This document shows positions 47,549 through 56,365 of a DNA stretch of 64,000 nt, in pieces. Numbering within the stretch: the first letter of the stretch is position 1; every line of letters begins with the position of its first letter. Both the position numbers and the translations under genes were made by a program. The notes under the pieces were generated by a model. That model had not been told where the DNA came from, ran no database searches, and saw only the letters and a list, made by a program, of their open reading frames with translations. Source of the DNA: Anaerolineales bacterium (GTDB taxonomy: Bacteria > Chloroflexota > Anaerolineae > Anaerolineales > Villigracilaceae); contig JACZJC010000003.1 in the NCBI GenBank assembly GCA_014860745.1, forward strand, positions 54,681-118,680. Direction: 5' to 3'.

Positions 47549-48313
47549 TTGAAAACTCTACGTGGTCTCACCTTCCTCGGTGGTCTGGTCGTTCTTCTCT
47601 TTGCATTTGGCTTCATCTATCGGCTTCCCTTTGCCGCCGCCATCTGGCCCTGGGAGGATGGCCGCTACTCCTACCTTTTCGTCGGCTCCATCCTCGCCGC
47701 CGTCAGCGCCGCCATGCTGTGGGTCGGCTGGTCGGGCGAATTCGGCGCACTGCCGGCAGGCTCGCTCAACATCTTCGTTATCGCGCTCACCACTTCCATT
47801 TACTTTTTCAAACTCGCCTCCCAGGGCCGCAGCGATATGACTCTCTTTGGCATACTCGCCGCAATATCAGCCCTGGCCAGCCTCGCCGCATTCTTCTGGA
47901 GTTTGAAGATTCCACTTAAAGAGACTCGTCCCATGCCCAAGCCTGTCAAAATCTCGTTTGGGATATTCATCGCTTCTCTCTTCGCTGCGGGCGGGGCACT
48001 GATTCTGGGAGCACCCATCTTCCCCTGGGCATTGAACCCCGATTCATCCGTTGTCTTTGGCTGCATCTTCATCGGCGATGCCTTCTACTTCCTTTATGGC
48101 ATGTTCCGTCCCAACTGGCATAACGCCCTCGGTCAACTGCTCAGCTTCCTTGCTTACGACCTTGTGCTCATTGTCCCTTTCGTGGGTCTTCTCGATACCA
48201 TCGAACCAGGCCGCTTCATCAATCTGGTTGTTTATACGGCGGTCCTCATCTACAGCGGCGGGCTGGCGGTGTACTACCTGTTCATCGATCCGCAAACCCG
48301 TTTTGGTGCGTGA
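47549..48313 (+). CDS. Multi-pass membrane protein of unknown function
   Basis: 254 residues, about eight helices. The start is a TTG at 47549, with AAGG 9 nt upstream; no ATG or GTG is available before the first helix. Two IWPW/FPWALNP-like segments, each before a helix, imply an internal duplication and relation to the divergent neighbour at 46493-47305. Perhaps the pair arose by duplication. No known family. Confidence 0.7.
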   Translation: MKTLRGLTFLGGLVVLLFAFGFIYRLPFAAAIWPWEDGRYSYLFVGSILAAVSAAMLWVGWSGEFGALPAGSLNIFVIALTTSIYFFKLASQGRSDMTLFGILAAISALASLAAFFWSLKIPLKETRPMPKPVKISFGIFIASLFAAGGALILGAPIFPWALNPDSSVVFGCIFIGDAFYFLYGMFRPNWHNALGQLLSFLAYDLVLIVPFVGLLDTIEPGRFINLVVYTAVLIYSGGLAVYYLFIDPQTRFGA

Positions 48314-48432
48314 CATCTCCATAAATTGGAATCGATGACTTTTGTCACTTGCCCTCCATTTTTGATTCCCATACGATGATGGTGATAGATTGTCGTCAAA
48401 GGAGTTTTTCAAACAAGGAGACGGGAGGGCAC

Positions 48433-49569
48433 ATGGCGCGAAAAAAGATATACCATCCGGGGGAAAAATCAACCATATCAGGTCAGTACAACATCGTGGA
48501 TAAATTTGGAAAATCCATCGGCGTGGAACGGGGCGTCAACGCCGGGGAAAGATTCCCGCCCCCCGAGAAAGGCGGGCAGGGATACATCCTTGCCGATGCT
48601 ACGAAAACAAGAGCGGAGAACAGGCAGAAGGCGGATCGGCGAAAAAAACTCACAGGGGAATTCCTGGCGGGCAATGCAAAAGGGCCGTTCGACGAAAATA
48701 TCATCCTCTCATGGATGACCATCATCGCGGTGCTCAAATCCGTGCTGTCCATTGGCGTGGGTGTTTTCTTCCTGTATACCGGGGTGGTCTACATAAAACT
48801 GTTGATCGAAATGACCCTGAAAATGAAACTGTTCGATGCAGCCCTGCCCGCCATGAGCACCATGTACGATACCTTCGGCGGCTCGAACATGAGCACGCAG
48901 ATGATCGCGATCCTGCTGACCTCGCTTTCCATCCTCAGCATTCTGATTATCGTGCTTACCCCGGCCTTTTTGTTGATCGTCGGTTTCCAATTGCTCACCA
49001 AGGAAGTCTTCGAAAAGGAAATGGACAAGACCGGGAATCTGATCCTCCGCCTGCGGTCCGGGCTGGGGAAGGTCAAGCCGATCGAGGAAATGATCAACAG
49101 CATTTTTGGGCGCAGCCGCTCCGCCTGGGATCTGCGGCTCTGGGCATCGAGGGTCACCTTCTTCATCGGCGTCGCAGTTTTCATTGTTGCAATCGTTCAA
49201 CTGGTGATACCGGATATCTTTGGCGGGGATAACCAGGCTGTCTTCTTCGGCGCGGGCGCGGGCGTTTCCATCTTTTCGATGGTGGTTTCCTCCTGGTTGA
49301 ACCCCGCCGAAAAACTCCAGGAAAATATCATCCAAAATGCGGATATCGAGCTGGCAACGATCAACTACGTCAAACAGGCGGAATTGATCGATGGCTGGAT
49401 GACCCGCGCCCTGCTTTCCGTAGAAAAAGACGATGACTGGAGTCCGGAGAATGAGGTGCTCGCATCGCTTGAAAAGAATACAACCATTCTCCGCACCGCT
49501 CTTGGAGATTCCGTAAAGGTGATCGACGCGACAAAAACTGCAACCGATTCGGGAACACCCGTAAAGTAA
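48433..49569 (+). CDS. Membrane protein with YjzC-like N-terminal domain
   Basis: 378 residues from the ATG at 48433 (GGGAGGG upstream); a longer frame to 48349 would include that RBS. Residues ~3-58 (KKIYHPGEKSTISGQYNIVD, NAGERFPPPEKGGQGYIL) have the PGE-SGQY and G-FPP pattern of the small YjzC family. Four hydrophobic helices follow at ~95-120, 150-185, 240-265 and 272-295, with a central amphipathic loop, and a soluble acidic C-terminal tail. Role unknown. Confidence 0.65.
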   Translation: MARKKIYHPGEKSTISGQYNIVDKFGKSIGVERGVNAGERFPPPEKGGQGYILADATKTRAENRQKADRRKKLTGEFLAGNAKGPFDENIILSWMTIIAVLKSVLSIGVGVFFLYTGVVYIKLLIEMTLKMKLFDAALPAMSTMYDTFGGSNMSTQMIAILLTSLSILSILIIVLTPAFLLIVGFQLLTKEVFEKEMDKTGNLILRLRSGLGKVKPIEEMINSIFGRSRSAWDLRLWASRVTFFIGVAVFIVAIVQLVIPDIFGGDNQAVFFGAGAGVSIFSMVVSSWLNPAEKLQENIIQNADIELATINYVKQAELIDGWMTRALLSVEKDDDWSPENEVLASLEKNTTILRTALGDSVKVIDATKTATDSGTPVK

Positions 49570-49605
49570 GAGTTCAACAGGCTGAAGATTTTCGTCTGAA
49601 TATAA

Positions 49606-49636
49606 ACCCGCCGCGAATTATTATTTCGCGGCGGGT
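49606..49636 (+). terminator. Terminator-like hairpin
   Basis: 12-bp perfect stem (49606-49617 and 49625-49636) 36 nt after the stop of the preceding gene; A/T-rich loop, weak T-tract. Confidence 0.7.
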
Positions 49637-49639
49637 CTG

Positions 49640-49950
49640 AATCATGTGGTGCTGGTTGTCCGTGTAATCCTGCGGCTCGCCACAACCTCGTCAGCCTGGG
49701 CAAATACGGGCTATCAAATCCTGAACAAGCCTCGCGGACCGGATCACTTTGGTCTTTATTCGATTTCTTTTCGCCGGGCGATTAAAAAGGTTCCGCCGCC
49801 AGCTAACATGGGGGGGACATGCTAGGCCTGGCGGCGGTAGACACCTAAATACCAGTAAAGGGGAGGGCAGGTGTCAATGGAGATAATATACACCTGATTA
49901 GTCAGTATTACATTAAAATTAAATAAGAAACTGGAGATGAATGGTCTGAA
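49640..49950. other. Intergenic region with a GC-rich inverted repeat
   Basis: No gene seen. Contains an imperfect hairpin around 49791-49845 (CCGCCGCCAG/CTGGCGGCGG with CATG near the loop) of repeat-like appearance and an AT-rich end. Confidence 0.5.
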
Positions 49951-50415
49951 TTAGCCCTTATCGCGGAAGACTCTCAACCACTCTTCCACTTCCTGTTTCG
50001 AAAGCACTTTTTCTGCATTGTTCGGTTTGAGAGCGGATTGCATGGCTTCCTTTGCCAATTTTACAAATTCCTCCGATGAAATGAATTGAGCCTGGCTGGC
50101 ACGCGCCGCGCCCTGCACTTCATGGTCCGAGGAAACTACCACCCAATTCTTTGCAGATTTTCCCATCTTGTTCAAACGAGCGCGGATGGCGTTGTCGGCG
50201 GTCTGCCCAAGGCGGATGAAATGTGCTCGGACAGTGCCCAGGCTGCGGGTCCCGGCTGAGCCGGCGGGTGCGCCGTCAAAATAAACTTCCACCTGCTGGC
50301 GTCTGAGCCGCGCGAATTCCTGCAAAAGGGTCACAAGCTCCAGCTCATCATCCATTGAATCCAGGCGCAGGCCGAATTTGGGAATCAGGTTGTGTCCGTC
50401 GATGAGGTAGGGCAT
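49951..50415 (-). CDS. NYN-domain (YacP-like) nuclease
   Basis: 154 residues from the ATG at 50415. YLIDGHNLIPKFGL with the first catalytic Asp, VEVYFDGAPAG with the second, and WVVVSSDHEVQGAARASQAQFISSEEFVKL with the third are the PIN/NYN core of YacP (Rae1) family. Rae1 of Bacillus cleaves mRNA in the ribosomal A site. The C-terminal extension (KVLSKQEVEEWLRVF) fits the family. Start chosen because TACAAT lies 6 nt before it; the longer frame reaches into the OsmC terminator. Confidence 0.87.
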   Translation of the reverse strand: MPYLIDGHNLIPKFGLRLDSMDDELELVTLLQEFARLRRQQVEVYFDGAPAGSAGTRSLGTVRAHFIRLGQTADNAIRARLNKMGKSAKNWVVVSSDHEVQGAARASQAQFISSEEFVKLAKEAMQSALKPNNAEKVLSKQEVEEWLRVFRDKG

Positions 50416-50421
50416 CCCGCG

Positions 50422-50427
50422 ATTGTA
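50422..50427 (-). promoter_or_regulatory. -10 box close to start codon (leaderless-type promoter)
   Basis: TACAAT on the minus strand, 6 nt before the ATG at 50415, directly following the osmC-family terminator. Confidence 0.55.
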
Positions 50428-50437
50428 CTTTAAAAAA

Positions 50438-50463
50438 ACAAGTGACAGCTGCCTGTCACTTGT
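50438..50463 (-). terminator. Terminator of the OsmC-family gene
   Basis: 11-bp perfect stem ACAAGTGACAG/CTGTCACTTGT, 4-nt loop, seven T on the minus strand. Confidence 0.9.
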
Positions 50464-50468
50464 TGGGG

Positions 50469-50858
50469 CTACGCGGCTTCCGTTACAACGGTTTTCACCT
50501 CGAAAAGCGGCGGATGCTCCAGCGTCTTTTTTACTTTGCACAATTCCGCGGAACGCACCAGCGCTTCATAATACTGAGAAGGAAACGCGGGCGGCACTTG
50601 AATATCGAGGTCGATCTTTTCGATCATGCCCTGCATGTTCGCGTGGTTGCGTTGAATGATGCGAATGCCCTCGGTGGGCAAATTGCGCTGGCGGCAAAAA
50701 CCGAGCACGTAAATCCCCGCGCAGGTTCCCACAGATGCCAGGAACACCTCAAACGGCATGGGCGCGGAATCGGCGGGCGGCTGGTCGGTTTGGACCGTGT
50801 GGCCGCGAAAACTCGCATCCACTTTCAACCCGCCCGGAAAATCAATGATCATATCCAT
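50469..50858 (-). CDS. OsmC family protein
   Basis: 129 residues from the ATG at 50858 (GGAGGC RBS); the 36-residue-longer frame is not supported. MPFEVFLASVGTCAGIYVLGFCRQRNLP carries the two cysteines of OsmC/Ohr-type peroxidases, and TVQTDQPP and the C-terminal SAELCKVKKTLEHPP are typical of the YhfA-like subgroup with a third Cys. Such proteins reduce organic peroxides or are of unknown function. Confidence 0.9.
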   Translation of the reverse strand: MDMIIDFPGGLKVDASFRGHTVQTDQPPADSAPMPFEVFLASVGTCAGIYVLGFCRQRNLPTEGIRIIQRNHANMQGMIEKIDLDIQVPPAFPSQYYEALVRSAELCKVKKTLEHPPLFEVKTVVTEAA

Positions 50859-51082
50859 GATGAAGCCTCCAAAGGTAGTGAATTGTATGTCATATATTTG
50901 TGACGCAGTATACAACAGGAATATTACTCCCTTTTTCGGCAAAATTCGTAGAAAAAGTGCCGGCAAAACCGCCAGCCAATGAAGATGTAAATAATACCCA
51001 CGGCTACATATTGTTCTTTTTCAAAAGCGCAATTTGTGACCGCGATGGGTATAATCAACGTACCAATCATAAGGAGTAAACA

Positions 51083-51442
51083 ATGCCAGAAAAAAAATCT
51101 TCCAACATCATGGTCCCCCAGCAGGGTGGCGTGGTCCGCAATGTGATCAACCAGCTCAAACTCATCTTTCGCCTCATGGGCGACAAGCGTGTAAACTTCT
51201 TTGCCAAGCTTATTCCCGTTGGCGCGTTCATCTATCTCATCATTCCCATCGATGCGATCACCTTTCCCGTCATTGGCGTGGTGGATGATGCCGCGCTGCT
51301 CTGGCTTGGCTCCTATATCTTCACTGAATTGTGCCCGCCGGAAGTTGTGGCAGAGCATATGAAAGCGCTGGCCGGCAACATGAATCCCGGTGACTCTCAG
51401 GATGAAGTGGTGGATGCGGAAACCACAGATGTAAAAGAATAA
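51083..51442 (+). CDS. DUF1232 (YkvA-like) membrane protein
   Basis: 119 residues. IPVGAFIYLIIPIDAITFPVIGVVDDAALLWLG is the conserved hydrophobic hairpin of DUF1232 proteins with PiDaIP-like and DD motifs. Acidic C-terminal tail. TATAAT at ~51049-51054 and AAGGAG give a regular promoter and RBS. Function unknown. The sugar dehydrogenase starts 10 nt after its stop. Confidence 0.85.
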   Translation: MPEKKSSNIMVPQQGGVVRNVINQLKLIFRLMGDKRVNFFAKLIPVGAFIYLIIPIDAITFPVIGVVDDAALLWLGSYIFTELCPPEVVAEHMKALAGNMNPGDSQDEVVDAETTDVKE

Positions 51443-51452
51443 TGACTATTAG

Positions 51453-52649
51453 ATGAGACGACTCTTGATCTTATTGACTCTGCCAATCCTCGCCTGTGGA
51501 GGGCTGGTAGAGTCCATTCCTCCAACCATCACGCCGCCTCCCCCGCCTACAGTTGTTCCGTCCACCCAAACCGAAACCTCCCCGACAGAGACCTCCGTTC
51601 CGGTTTCCCTCACATTCCCCGACCCAAATAATTATGCATGGCGTCTCGTCGCCAGCGGACTGACCCGCCCCGTCGACTTGCAATCTGCATTCGATGGGTC
51701 AGGCAGACTATTCATCATTGAAAAATACGGCGTCATTCGCGTGTACGAAAATGGGCAATTGCGAAATGAGCCGTTCCTGGATATCGCCGACCGGGTCGAT
51801 GACCGCAGCAACGAAATGGGACTGCTCGGCCTCGCCTTCCATCCCAACCATGAATCGAATGGATATTTCTTTGTCAACTACACTGGGGAAGGCGGCGATA
51901 CCCGCATTTCCCGTTTCCAAGCCAATGGGGATTTTGCCGGCTCAAACAGTGAAACCGTCCTTCTCGTCATTGAACAACCCTTCCCCAACCACAACGGCGG
52001 TGCACTAGCCTTTGGGCCGGATGGTTATCTATACGCCGGCCTGGGAGATGGCGGTCTCGCCGGCGACCCGCACAAAAATGGACAGAACACCAGCAGCCTG
52101 CTCGGCAAAATCCTGCGCATTGACGTGAATAACGGAGACCCCTACACCATCCCTGCCGATAACCCCTTTGGCAATGAGGTCTGGGCCTATGGGCTTCGCA
52201 ACCCCTGGCGTATCTCCTTCGACAGAGTCACCGGCGACTTGTGGATTGGAGATGTGGGCCAGGGCGACTGGGAGGAGATCGATTATCTCCCTGCCGGTTC
52301 GCCCGGGGGAGCAAATTTCGGCTGGAGCATAATGGAAGGCAATCACGGCTATGACGGCAACCCGCAGCCCGGGCTGATTTTGCCTGCGGCGGAATACAAC
52401 CACAACGAAGGTTGTTCGGTCACCGGCGGATATGTCTACCGCGGGGCAATGCCGGAATGGGACGGCATCTATCTCTATGGTGATTATTGTTCGGGCATTA
52501 TCTGGGGGTTGATCCTCTCCAATGGCAGCTGGCAGACCCAACGTTTATTCGAAGCGGACGGTTCGATTACATCCTTCGGACAGGACGAGTCCGGTGAAAT
52601 CTATCTCACCACCGATAACGGCAATGTTTATCAACTTGCAAATAAATAA
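51453..52649 (+). CDS. PQQ-dependent sugar (glucose/sorbosone) dehydrogenase-like lipoprotein
   Basis: 398 residues. Lipobox ILAC at ~12-15, a Pro/Thr linker, then the six-bladed propeller of soluble glucose dehydrogenases: ARP-DLQ region as TRPVDLQSAF, MGLLGLAFHPNH, NHNGGALAFGPDGYLYAGLGDGG, WAYGLRNPWRISFD, GDVGQGDWEEIDYL, NFGWSIMEG and YGDYCSGIIWGL. The catalytic His in PNHNGG and calcium/PQQ-contacting residues appear present. It oxidises sugars outside the membrane; no PQQ synthesis genes in the window. Confidence 0.9.
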   Translation: MRRLLILLTLPILACGGLVESIPPTITPPPPPTVVPSTQTETSPTETSVPVSLTFPDPNNYAWRLVASGLTRPVDLQSAFDGSGRLFIIEKYGVIRVYENGQLRNEPFLDIADRVDDRSNEMGLLGLAFHPNHESNGYFFVNYTGEGGDTRISRFQANGDFAGSNSETVLLVIEQPFPNHNGGALAFGPDGYLYAGLGDGGLAGDPHKNGQNTSSLLGKILRIDVNNGDPYTIPADNPFGNEVWAYGLRNPWRISFDRVTGDLWIGDVGQGDWEEIDYLPAGSPGGANFGWSIMEGNHGYDGNPQPGLILPAAEYNHNEGCSVTGGYVYRGAMPEWDGIYLYGDYCSGIIWGLILSNGSWQTQRLFEADGSITSFGQDESGEIYLTTDNGNVYQLANK

Positions 52650-52694
52650 AGACATATCACATCGGATATAGGTGCTTTGTCATACGAGTTTGTG

Positions 52695-52720
52695 ACGCCT
52701 GTCACTGGCAAGACAGGCGT
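52695..52720 (+). terminator. Terminator of the sugar dehydrogenase gene
   Basis: 8-bp stem ACGCCTGT/ACAGGCGT with a 10-nt loop, then TTTTCTTTT. Confidence 0.9.
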
Positions 52721-52759
52721 TTTTCTTTTAAACTACGAATATCAGAGTAGGAGGCCGAT

Positions 52760-52978
52760 ATGGCAGAGAAGATTTGGCAAACCGAAAAGATCAAACATTG
52801 TGAGCATGTTGGGCACGAAGTTTCGATTGAGAACGAAGTGGTTTACCCCGCCGAACATCTGCCAGACCAGCCGCCGCGAATTTTGGCCCACCGTTGTTCC
52901 AATGCTCTTGAATGCAACATGATAGAACAGGCCGCCTGTGCCCTGTGTGGAACCAATCCTGATATTGACCCTGTGTAA
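52760..52978 (+). CDS. Small Cys-rich protein, probably zinc-binding
   Basis: 72 residues, strong RBS (TAGGAGGCC). Six Cys and several His: KHCEHVGHEV, HRCSNALECNMIEQAACALCG. The spacing suggests one or two metal sites. No signal peptide. No family recognised. Followed by its own terminator, so an independent small gene. Confidence 0.65.
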   Translation: MAEKIWQTEKIKHCEHVGHEVSIENEVVYPAEHLPDQPPRILAHRCSNALECNMIEQAACALCGTNPDIDPV

Positions 52979-52980
52979 TT

Positions 52981-52999
52981 GAGCAACCAAAAGTTGCTC
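52981..52999 (+). terminator. Terminator of the small Cys-rich gene
   Basis: 7-bp perfect stem GAGCAAC/GTTGCTC, 5-nt loop, starting just after the stop codon; short T-run. Confidence 0.7.
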
Positions 53000-53039
53000 T
53001 TCCAAACTCTCTCCTCCCTCTGAGTTGGTCTATTGGCTG

Positions 53040-53059
53040 CACCGCGTGAGAACGCGGTG
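53040..53059 (-). terminator. Terminator-like hairpin after tupC
   Basis: 8-bp stem CACCGCGT/ACGCGGTG with GAGA loop, 22 nt beyond the tupC stop. Confidence 0.5.
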
Positions 53060-53080
53060 TATGCCGTTTAATGGCCTGTG

Positions 53081-53791
53081 TTACAACTCCTTCAAAAACG
53101 CCCTCACACTTTTATCCACCGGCTTTCCCTTGATCTGTTTTGGCTTCCCAACCTGTTTCAATTCGCCATCGATGATCACAGCCACACGATCACCGAATTG
53201 CGCAGCTTCCTTCAAATTATGCGTGACAAAGATCGTCGTGCGATGATCCTGCGCCAAAACTTTAGACAAGTCTTTCAGCAGCTGCGAACGCGTTTGCGGA
53301 TCGACAGCAGAAAACGGTTCATCCATCAATAGCAATTCGGGATCGAGGACAAACGCCCTCGCCAGACTCACTCGCTGCGCCTCGCCGCCTGAAAGTTGGC
53401 CTGCCCGGCGGTTAAGTAGAGAATCCACACCCATGGCTTTGCTCCACTTAAAAACCTGCTCCCGGGCAGCCTCCTTTTTTACACCGCGAAACTTCAATCC
53501 TAATCCAATATTATCTTTTACCGACATATCCATCAGCAGCGGGTCCTGGAAGACAAACGCGATTTTGCGACGGTATTCAAGCTCGTCCCATTCCTTAAGC
53601 GGCTTCTCGTGGAATCGAACTTCGCCGCGCACAGGCTTGAGCAGATCTGCCAGCGTCAGCAGAAATGTACTTTTTCCCGCACCATTCGGGCCGACCACGG
53701 CAAGAGTCTCGCCTTTTTTAATGGTGAGAGATTCAATCTTGAGGGAGTCCCGCCCATTGCGCTGGACAAGTAAATTTTTAATCGAGATCAT
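53081..53791 (-). CDS. tupC: Tungstate-type ABC transporter ATPase
   Basis: 236 residues. Walker A GPNGAGKST (36-44), Q-loop FQDPLLMD, signature LSGGEAQRVSLARA, Walker B LLLMDEPFSAVD, H-loop FVTHN. The subgroup assignment to tungstate/molybdate uptake comes from the operon: a TupB-like permease overlapping by 4 nt and two TupA-type binding proteins. It powers import of the oxyanion. Confidence 0.9.
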   Translation of the reverse strand: MISIKNLLVQRNGRDSLKIESLTIKKGETLAVVGPNGAGKSTFLLTLADLLKPVRGEVRFHEKPLKEWDELEYRRKIAFVFQDPLLMDMSVKDNIGLGLKFRGVKKEAAREQVFKWSKAMGVDSLLNRRAGQLSGGEAQRVSLARAFVLDPELLLMDEPFSAVDPQTRSQLLKDLSKVLAQDHRTTIFVTHNLKEAAQFGDRVAVIIDGELKQVGKPKQIKGKPVDKSVRAFLKEL

Positions 53792-54429
53792 TTTCTTGCT
53801 CCCCGCTGCTGGATCGTTGTCAATGCCAGGTTGATGAGATAGGTCAATATCAACAAAAGCGCGGAAAGTGCCAGCGCCTTCTCAAACTCGCCTTTGGATG
53901 TTTCCAACACAATGGCGGTTGTGAGCACACGTGTCTGTCCGCGGATATTTCCACCCACCATCATCGAGGCGCCCACTTCAGAAATCACCGAGCCGAAGCC
54001 CGCCATCAAAGCCGCCAAAAGGGGCAGACGCGCCTCCCGCCACAAGTGCCAGATCATTTGTGGACGTGAAGCGCCAAGCCCCAAAAGCTGCTGCTGTAAG
54101 CGCGGGTCCAGTGCTTCCAACGCGGCGGCAGTCAACCCCATTACCACCGGCGCGGAGATGATGGTCTGCGCGATGATAATAGCCCAGGGAGTGTAAATTA
54201 ATTTCAAACTGCCAAGCGGACCGCTGCGCCACAAAGTCATCGCCACGACAAGACCGACGACTACGGGCGGTAAAGCCATGCCAGTATTGACAATACTCAA
54301 CAGAAATGAACGTCCGCGAAAATTACCGAGCGCCAGCCAGGTGCCAAATGGCAGACCAATGAACAGGCTGATCAGCGTGGCAATCGCAGAGACTTGCAAA
54401 GAGAGGGTGGTGATTTCTAATATTTCCAT
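53788..54429 (-). CDS. tupB: Tungstate-type ABC transporter permease
   Basis: 213 residues with five or six transmembrane helices and the permease EAA loop as LEALDPRLQQQLLGLGASRPQMIWHLW. GMALPPVVVGLVVAMTLWRSGPLG is typical of TupB permeases, which are shorter than ModB relatives. Its stop overlaps the ATPase start by 4 nt; the binding protein tupA ends 14 nt upstream. Confidence 0.9.
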   Translation of the reverse strand: MEILEITTLSLQVSAIATLISLFIGLPFGTWLALGNFRGRSFLLSIVNTGMALPPVVVGLVVAMTLWRSGPLGSLKLIYTPWAIIIAQTIISAPVVMGLTAAALEALDPRLQQQLLGLGASRPQMIWHLWREARLPLLAALMAGFGSVISEVGASMMVGGNIRGQTRVLTTAIVLETSKGEFEKALALSALLLILTYLINLALTTIQQRGARK

Positions 54430-54442
54430 TTAGCTGTGAACC

Positions 54443-55252
54443 TTACCGAATCGCATCGGGAAAAAATAACGGCTGGCCGTATTCCTGCACTCCAAACTCA
54501 CGAATGATATCCTGTCCTTCGGAGGAGGTGATGAATTCTGCGAAGGCTTGTGCGCCTTCAATATTGACCTGCGGCCACTTATCCGGATTCACTGTGATGA
54601 CGTGATAGACATTCAGAAGAATAGGGTCATTTTCAAAAAGAATTGCCAGGTCCAAATTTGATTTGTAGGCGAGAAAAGTTCCCCGATCCGTGATGGCATA
54701 GCCTTGTTTTTCAGAGGCGATGTTAAGCGTTGCGCCCTGTCCCTGGCCTGTTTCGATATACCAACTATGACTCACAGGGTCAAGACCCGCACTTTTCCAA
54801 ATGGCCAGCTCTTTCACATGCGTTCCGGATTCATCAGCACGCGAGACAAATGTTGAGGCGGAGGAAAAAATCGCCTCCAAAGAGTCAACGGCTGTCGGCT
54901 GGGCGCGAAGCGAGGCGGGATCTGAATCCGGGCCAACGATGACAAAGTCATTGTGCATGACAGGGCGGCGATCGATGCCAAATCCATTTTCCATGAACCG
55001 CATTTCTGCATCCGGCGAATGCAGCAAGATAACATCTGCATTACCTTCTTCGGCGATCTTCAAAGCCTGCCCCGAGCCCGTCGCGATCAAGCTGACTTGA
55101 ATTCCAGTTTGTTCTGTGAATGCAGGCAGAAGCACATCCAGCAAACCCGAATCCTGTGTGGAGGTCGTTGAAACCAGCAAAATACTTTTGGAGGGCGCAG
55201 ACGTTGAGCAGGCAGTCAGAAAAAGTAAAACAATAAAAAATATTTTTTTCAT
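54443..55252 (-). CDS. tupA: Tungstate-binding lipoprotein, copy 1
   Basis: 269 residues. Lipobox LTAC near residue 15. LVSTTSTQDSGLLDVLLPAF is the TupA signature (TTTSTxDSGLLD binds the oxyanion), then DVILLHSPDAE, MHNDFVIVGPDSDP, FVSRADESGTHVKELAIWK and WYIETGQGQGATLNIASEK. Full length. Encoded between a second TupA paralogue and tupB. Confidence 0.93.
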   Translation of the reverse strand: MKKIFFIVLLFLTACSTSAPSKSILLVSTTSTQDSGLLDVLLPAFTEQTGIQVSLIATGSGQALKIAEEGNADVILLHSPDAEMRFMENGFGIDRRPVMHNDFVIVGPDSDPASLRAQPTAVDSLEAIFSSASTFVSRADESGTHVKELAIWKSAGLDPVSHSWYIETGQGQGATLNIASEKQGYAITDRGTFLAYKSNLDLAILFENDPILLNVYHVITVNPDKWPQVNIEGAQAFAEFITSSEGQDIIREFGVQEYGQPLFFPDAIR

Positions 55253-55264
55253 TCATCTCCGAAA

Positions 55265-55299
55265 AACTGGGGCGACTTCACCTGCAAGCCGCCCCAGTT
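55265..55299 (-). terminator. Intercistronic hairpin between the two tupA genes
   Basis: 10-bp stem AACTGGGGCG/CGCCCCAGTT; on the minus strand it is followed by a T-run (GTTTTT). It would partly stop transcription after the first binding protein, giving more of it than of the downstream transporter. Confidence 0.65.
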
Positions 55300-55310
55300 A
55301 TCACGTTGAA

Positions 55311-56240
55311 TTATAAGCCCAAGTCTGCGTCCGTCTTGTCCGCATCGGGGTAAAAAAGTGGCTGCCCGAATTCATCCACGCCGAATTCTCCAATGAAGGC
55401 TTGTGTATCGGCATTGATCATGAAGTTGGCAAAGGCAAGCGCGCCTTCGTAATTGACGGCTGGACACTTCTCTGCATTGACAGTGATGACATGATACACG
55501 TTCAACAAACTGTTATCACCTTCCACCAGAATCTCGAGTTGGTAATTATCCTTGTTGGCAAGATAGGTGGCGCGGTCTGTGAGAATGTATGCAGCCTTTT
55601 CGGAAGCAACGGTCATCGAAGCGCCCATGCCCTGACCTGTCTCGATGTACCAGGCCTGACCGGCGGGATCCAATTCAGCAGACTTCCACAAAGCCAGTTC
55701 CTTTTTATGCGTACCGGAGTCGTCGCCACGCGTAATGAACTGCGCACCCGCATCGTAAATCGCTTTGAAGGCATCCTTCGTAGAGGTCATTCCTTCGATG
55801 GCGGCAGGGTCCGTAGCCGGGCCAACAATGATGAAATCATTGTGCATGACGAGGAAACGATCGGTGCCGTTGCCGGCTTCCATGAATGCGACTTCGGAAG
55901 CCGGGGCATGGACGAGCAGCACATCGGCATTGCCTTCTTCGCCCATTTTCATCGCTTCACCGGAACCAACCGCCACAGTCTGGACTGTGTAGCCTGATTC
56001 TGCTTCGAAGAGCGGAATCAACACATCAAGCAGACCCGAATCCTGCGTGGAGGTGGTGGTGGCAAGAATGATGTTCGGGTTGGCCGGCGCGACAACAGGC
56101 GCCTCGGTTGGAGCTTCAGTGGCAACAGGCGCTTCAGTTGCCGGGGCAGTTGTCGGTGTGGCTGATGCGCCGCAAGCCGTCACCGCAATGGAGAGGACGA
56201 GCAGAAGAGTCAAAAGAATATTACGAGAAGTGTGTTTCAT
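55311..56240 (-). CDS. tupA: Tungstate-binding lipoprotein, copy 2
   Basis: 309 residues. Lipobox VTAC near residue 23, then an Ala/Pro/Thr/Glu-rich linker (~40 residues) missing in copy 1. LATTTSTQDSGLLDVLIPLF matches the oxyanion-binding signature; VLLVHAPASE, MHNDFIIVGP, DDSGTHKKELALWK and WYIETGQGMGASMT follow copy 1 closely. First gene of the transport operon. The longer linker suggests that it reaches further from the membrane, with the same ligand class. Confidence 0.92.
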   Translation of the reverse strand: MKHTSRNILLTLLLVLSIAVTACGASATPTTAPATEAPVATEAPTEAPVVAPANPNIILATTTSTQDSGLLDVLIPLFEAESGYTVQTVAVGSGEAMKMGEEGNADVLLVHAPASEVAFMEAGNGTDRFLVMHNDFIIVGPATDPAAIEGMTSTKDAFKAIYDAGAQFITRGDDSGTHKKELALWKSAELDPAGQAWYIETGQGMGASMTVASEKAAYILTDRATYLANKDNYQLEILVEGDNSLLNVYHVITVNAEKCPAVNYEGALAFANFMINADTQAFIGEFGVDEFGQPLFYPDADKTDADLGL

Positions 56241-56318
56241 ACAACTATCCTTGAGTTTAGATTTGTAAAGTTCGACCGTGAAGGCATCGAACGAATTACC
56301 AATTCATTCGATTTTCAA

Positions 56319-56334
56319 TTAAGGAAATACTTAT
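56319..56334. promoter_or_regulatory. Operator palindrome upstream of the tup operon
   Basis: TTAAG-GAAATA-CTTAT, inside a larger inverted repeat (CGATTTTCAA/TTGAAAATCG). The same motif lies before the regulator gene at 57352-57367. Confidence 0.65.
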
Positions 56335-56365
56335 TTGAAAATCGAAAATAAAAAACCTTCATCCT

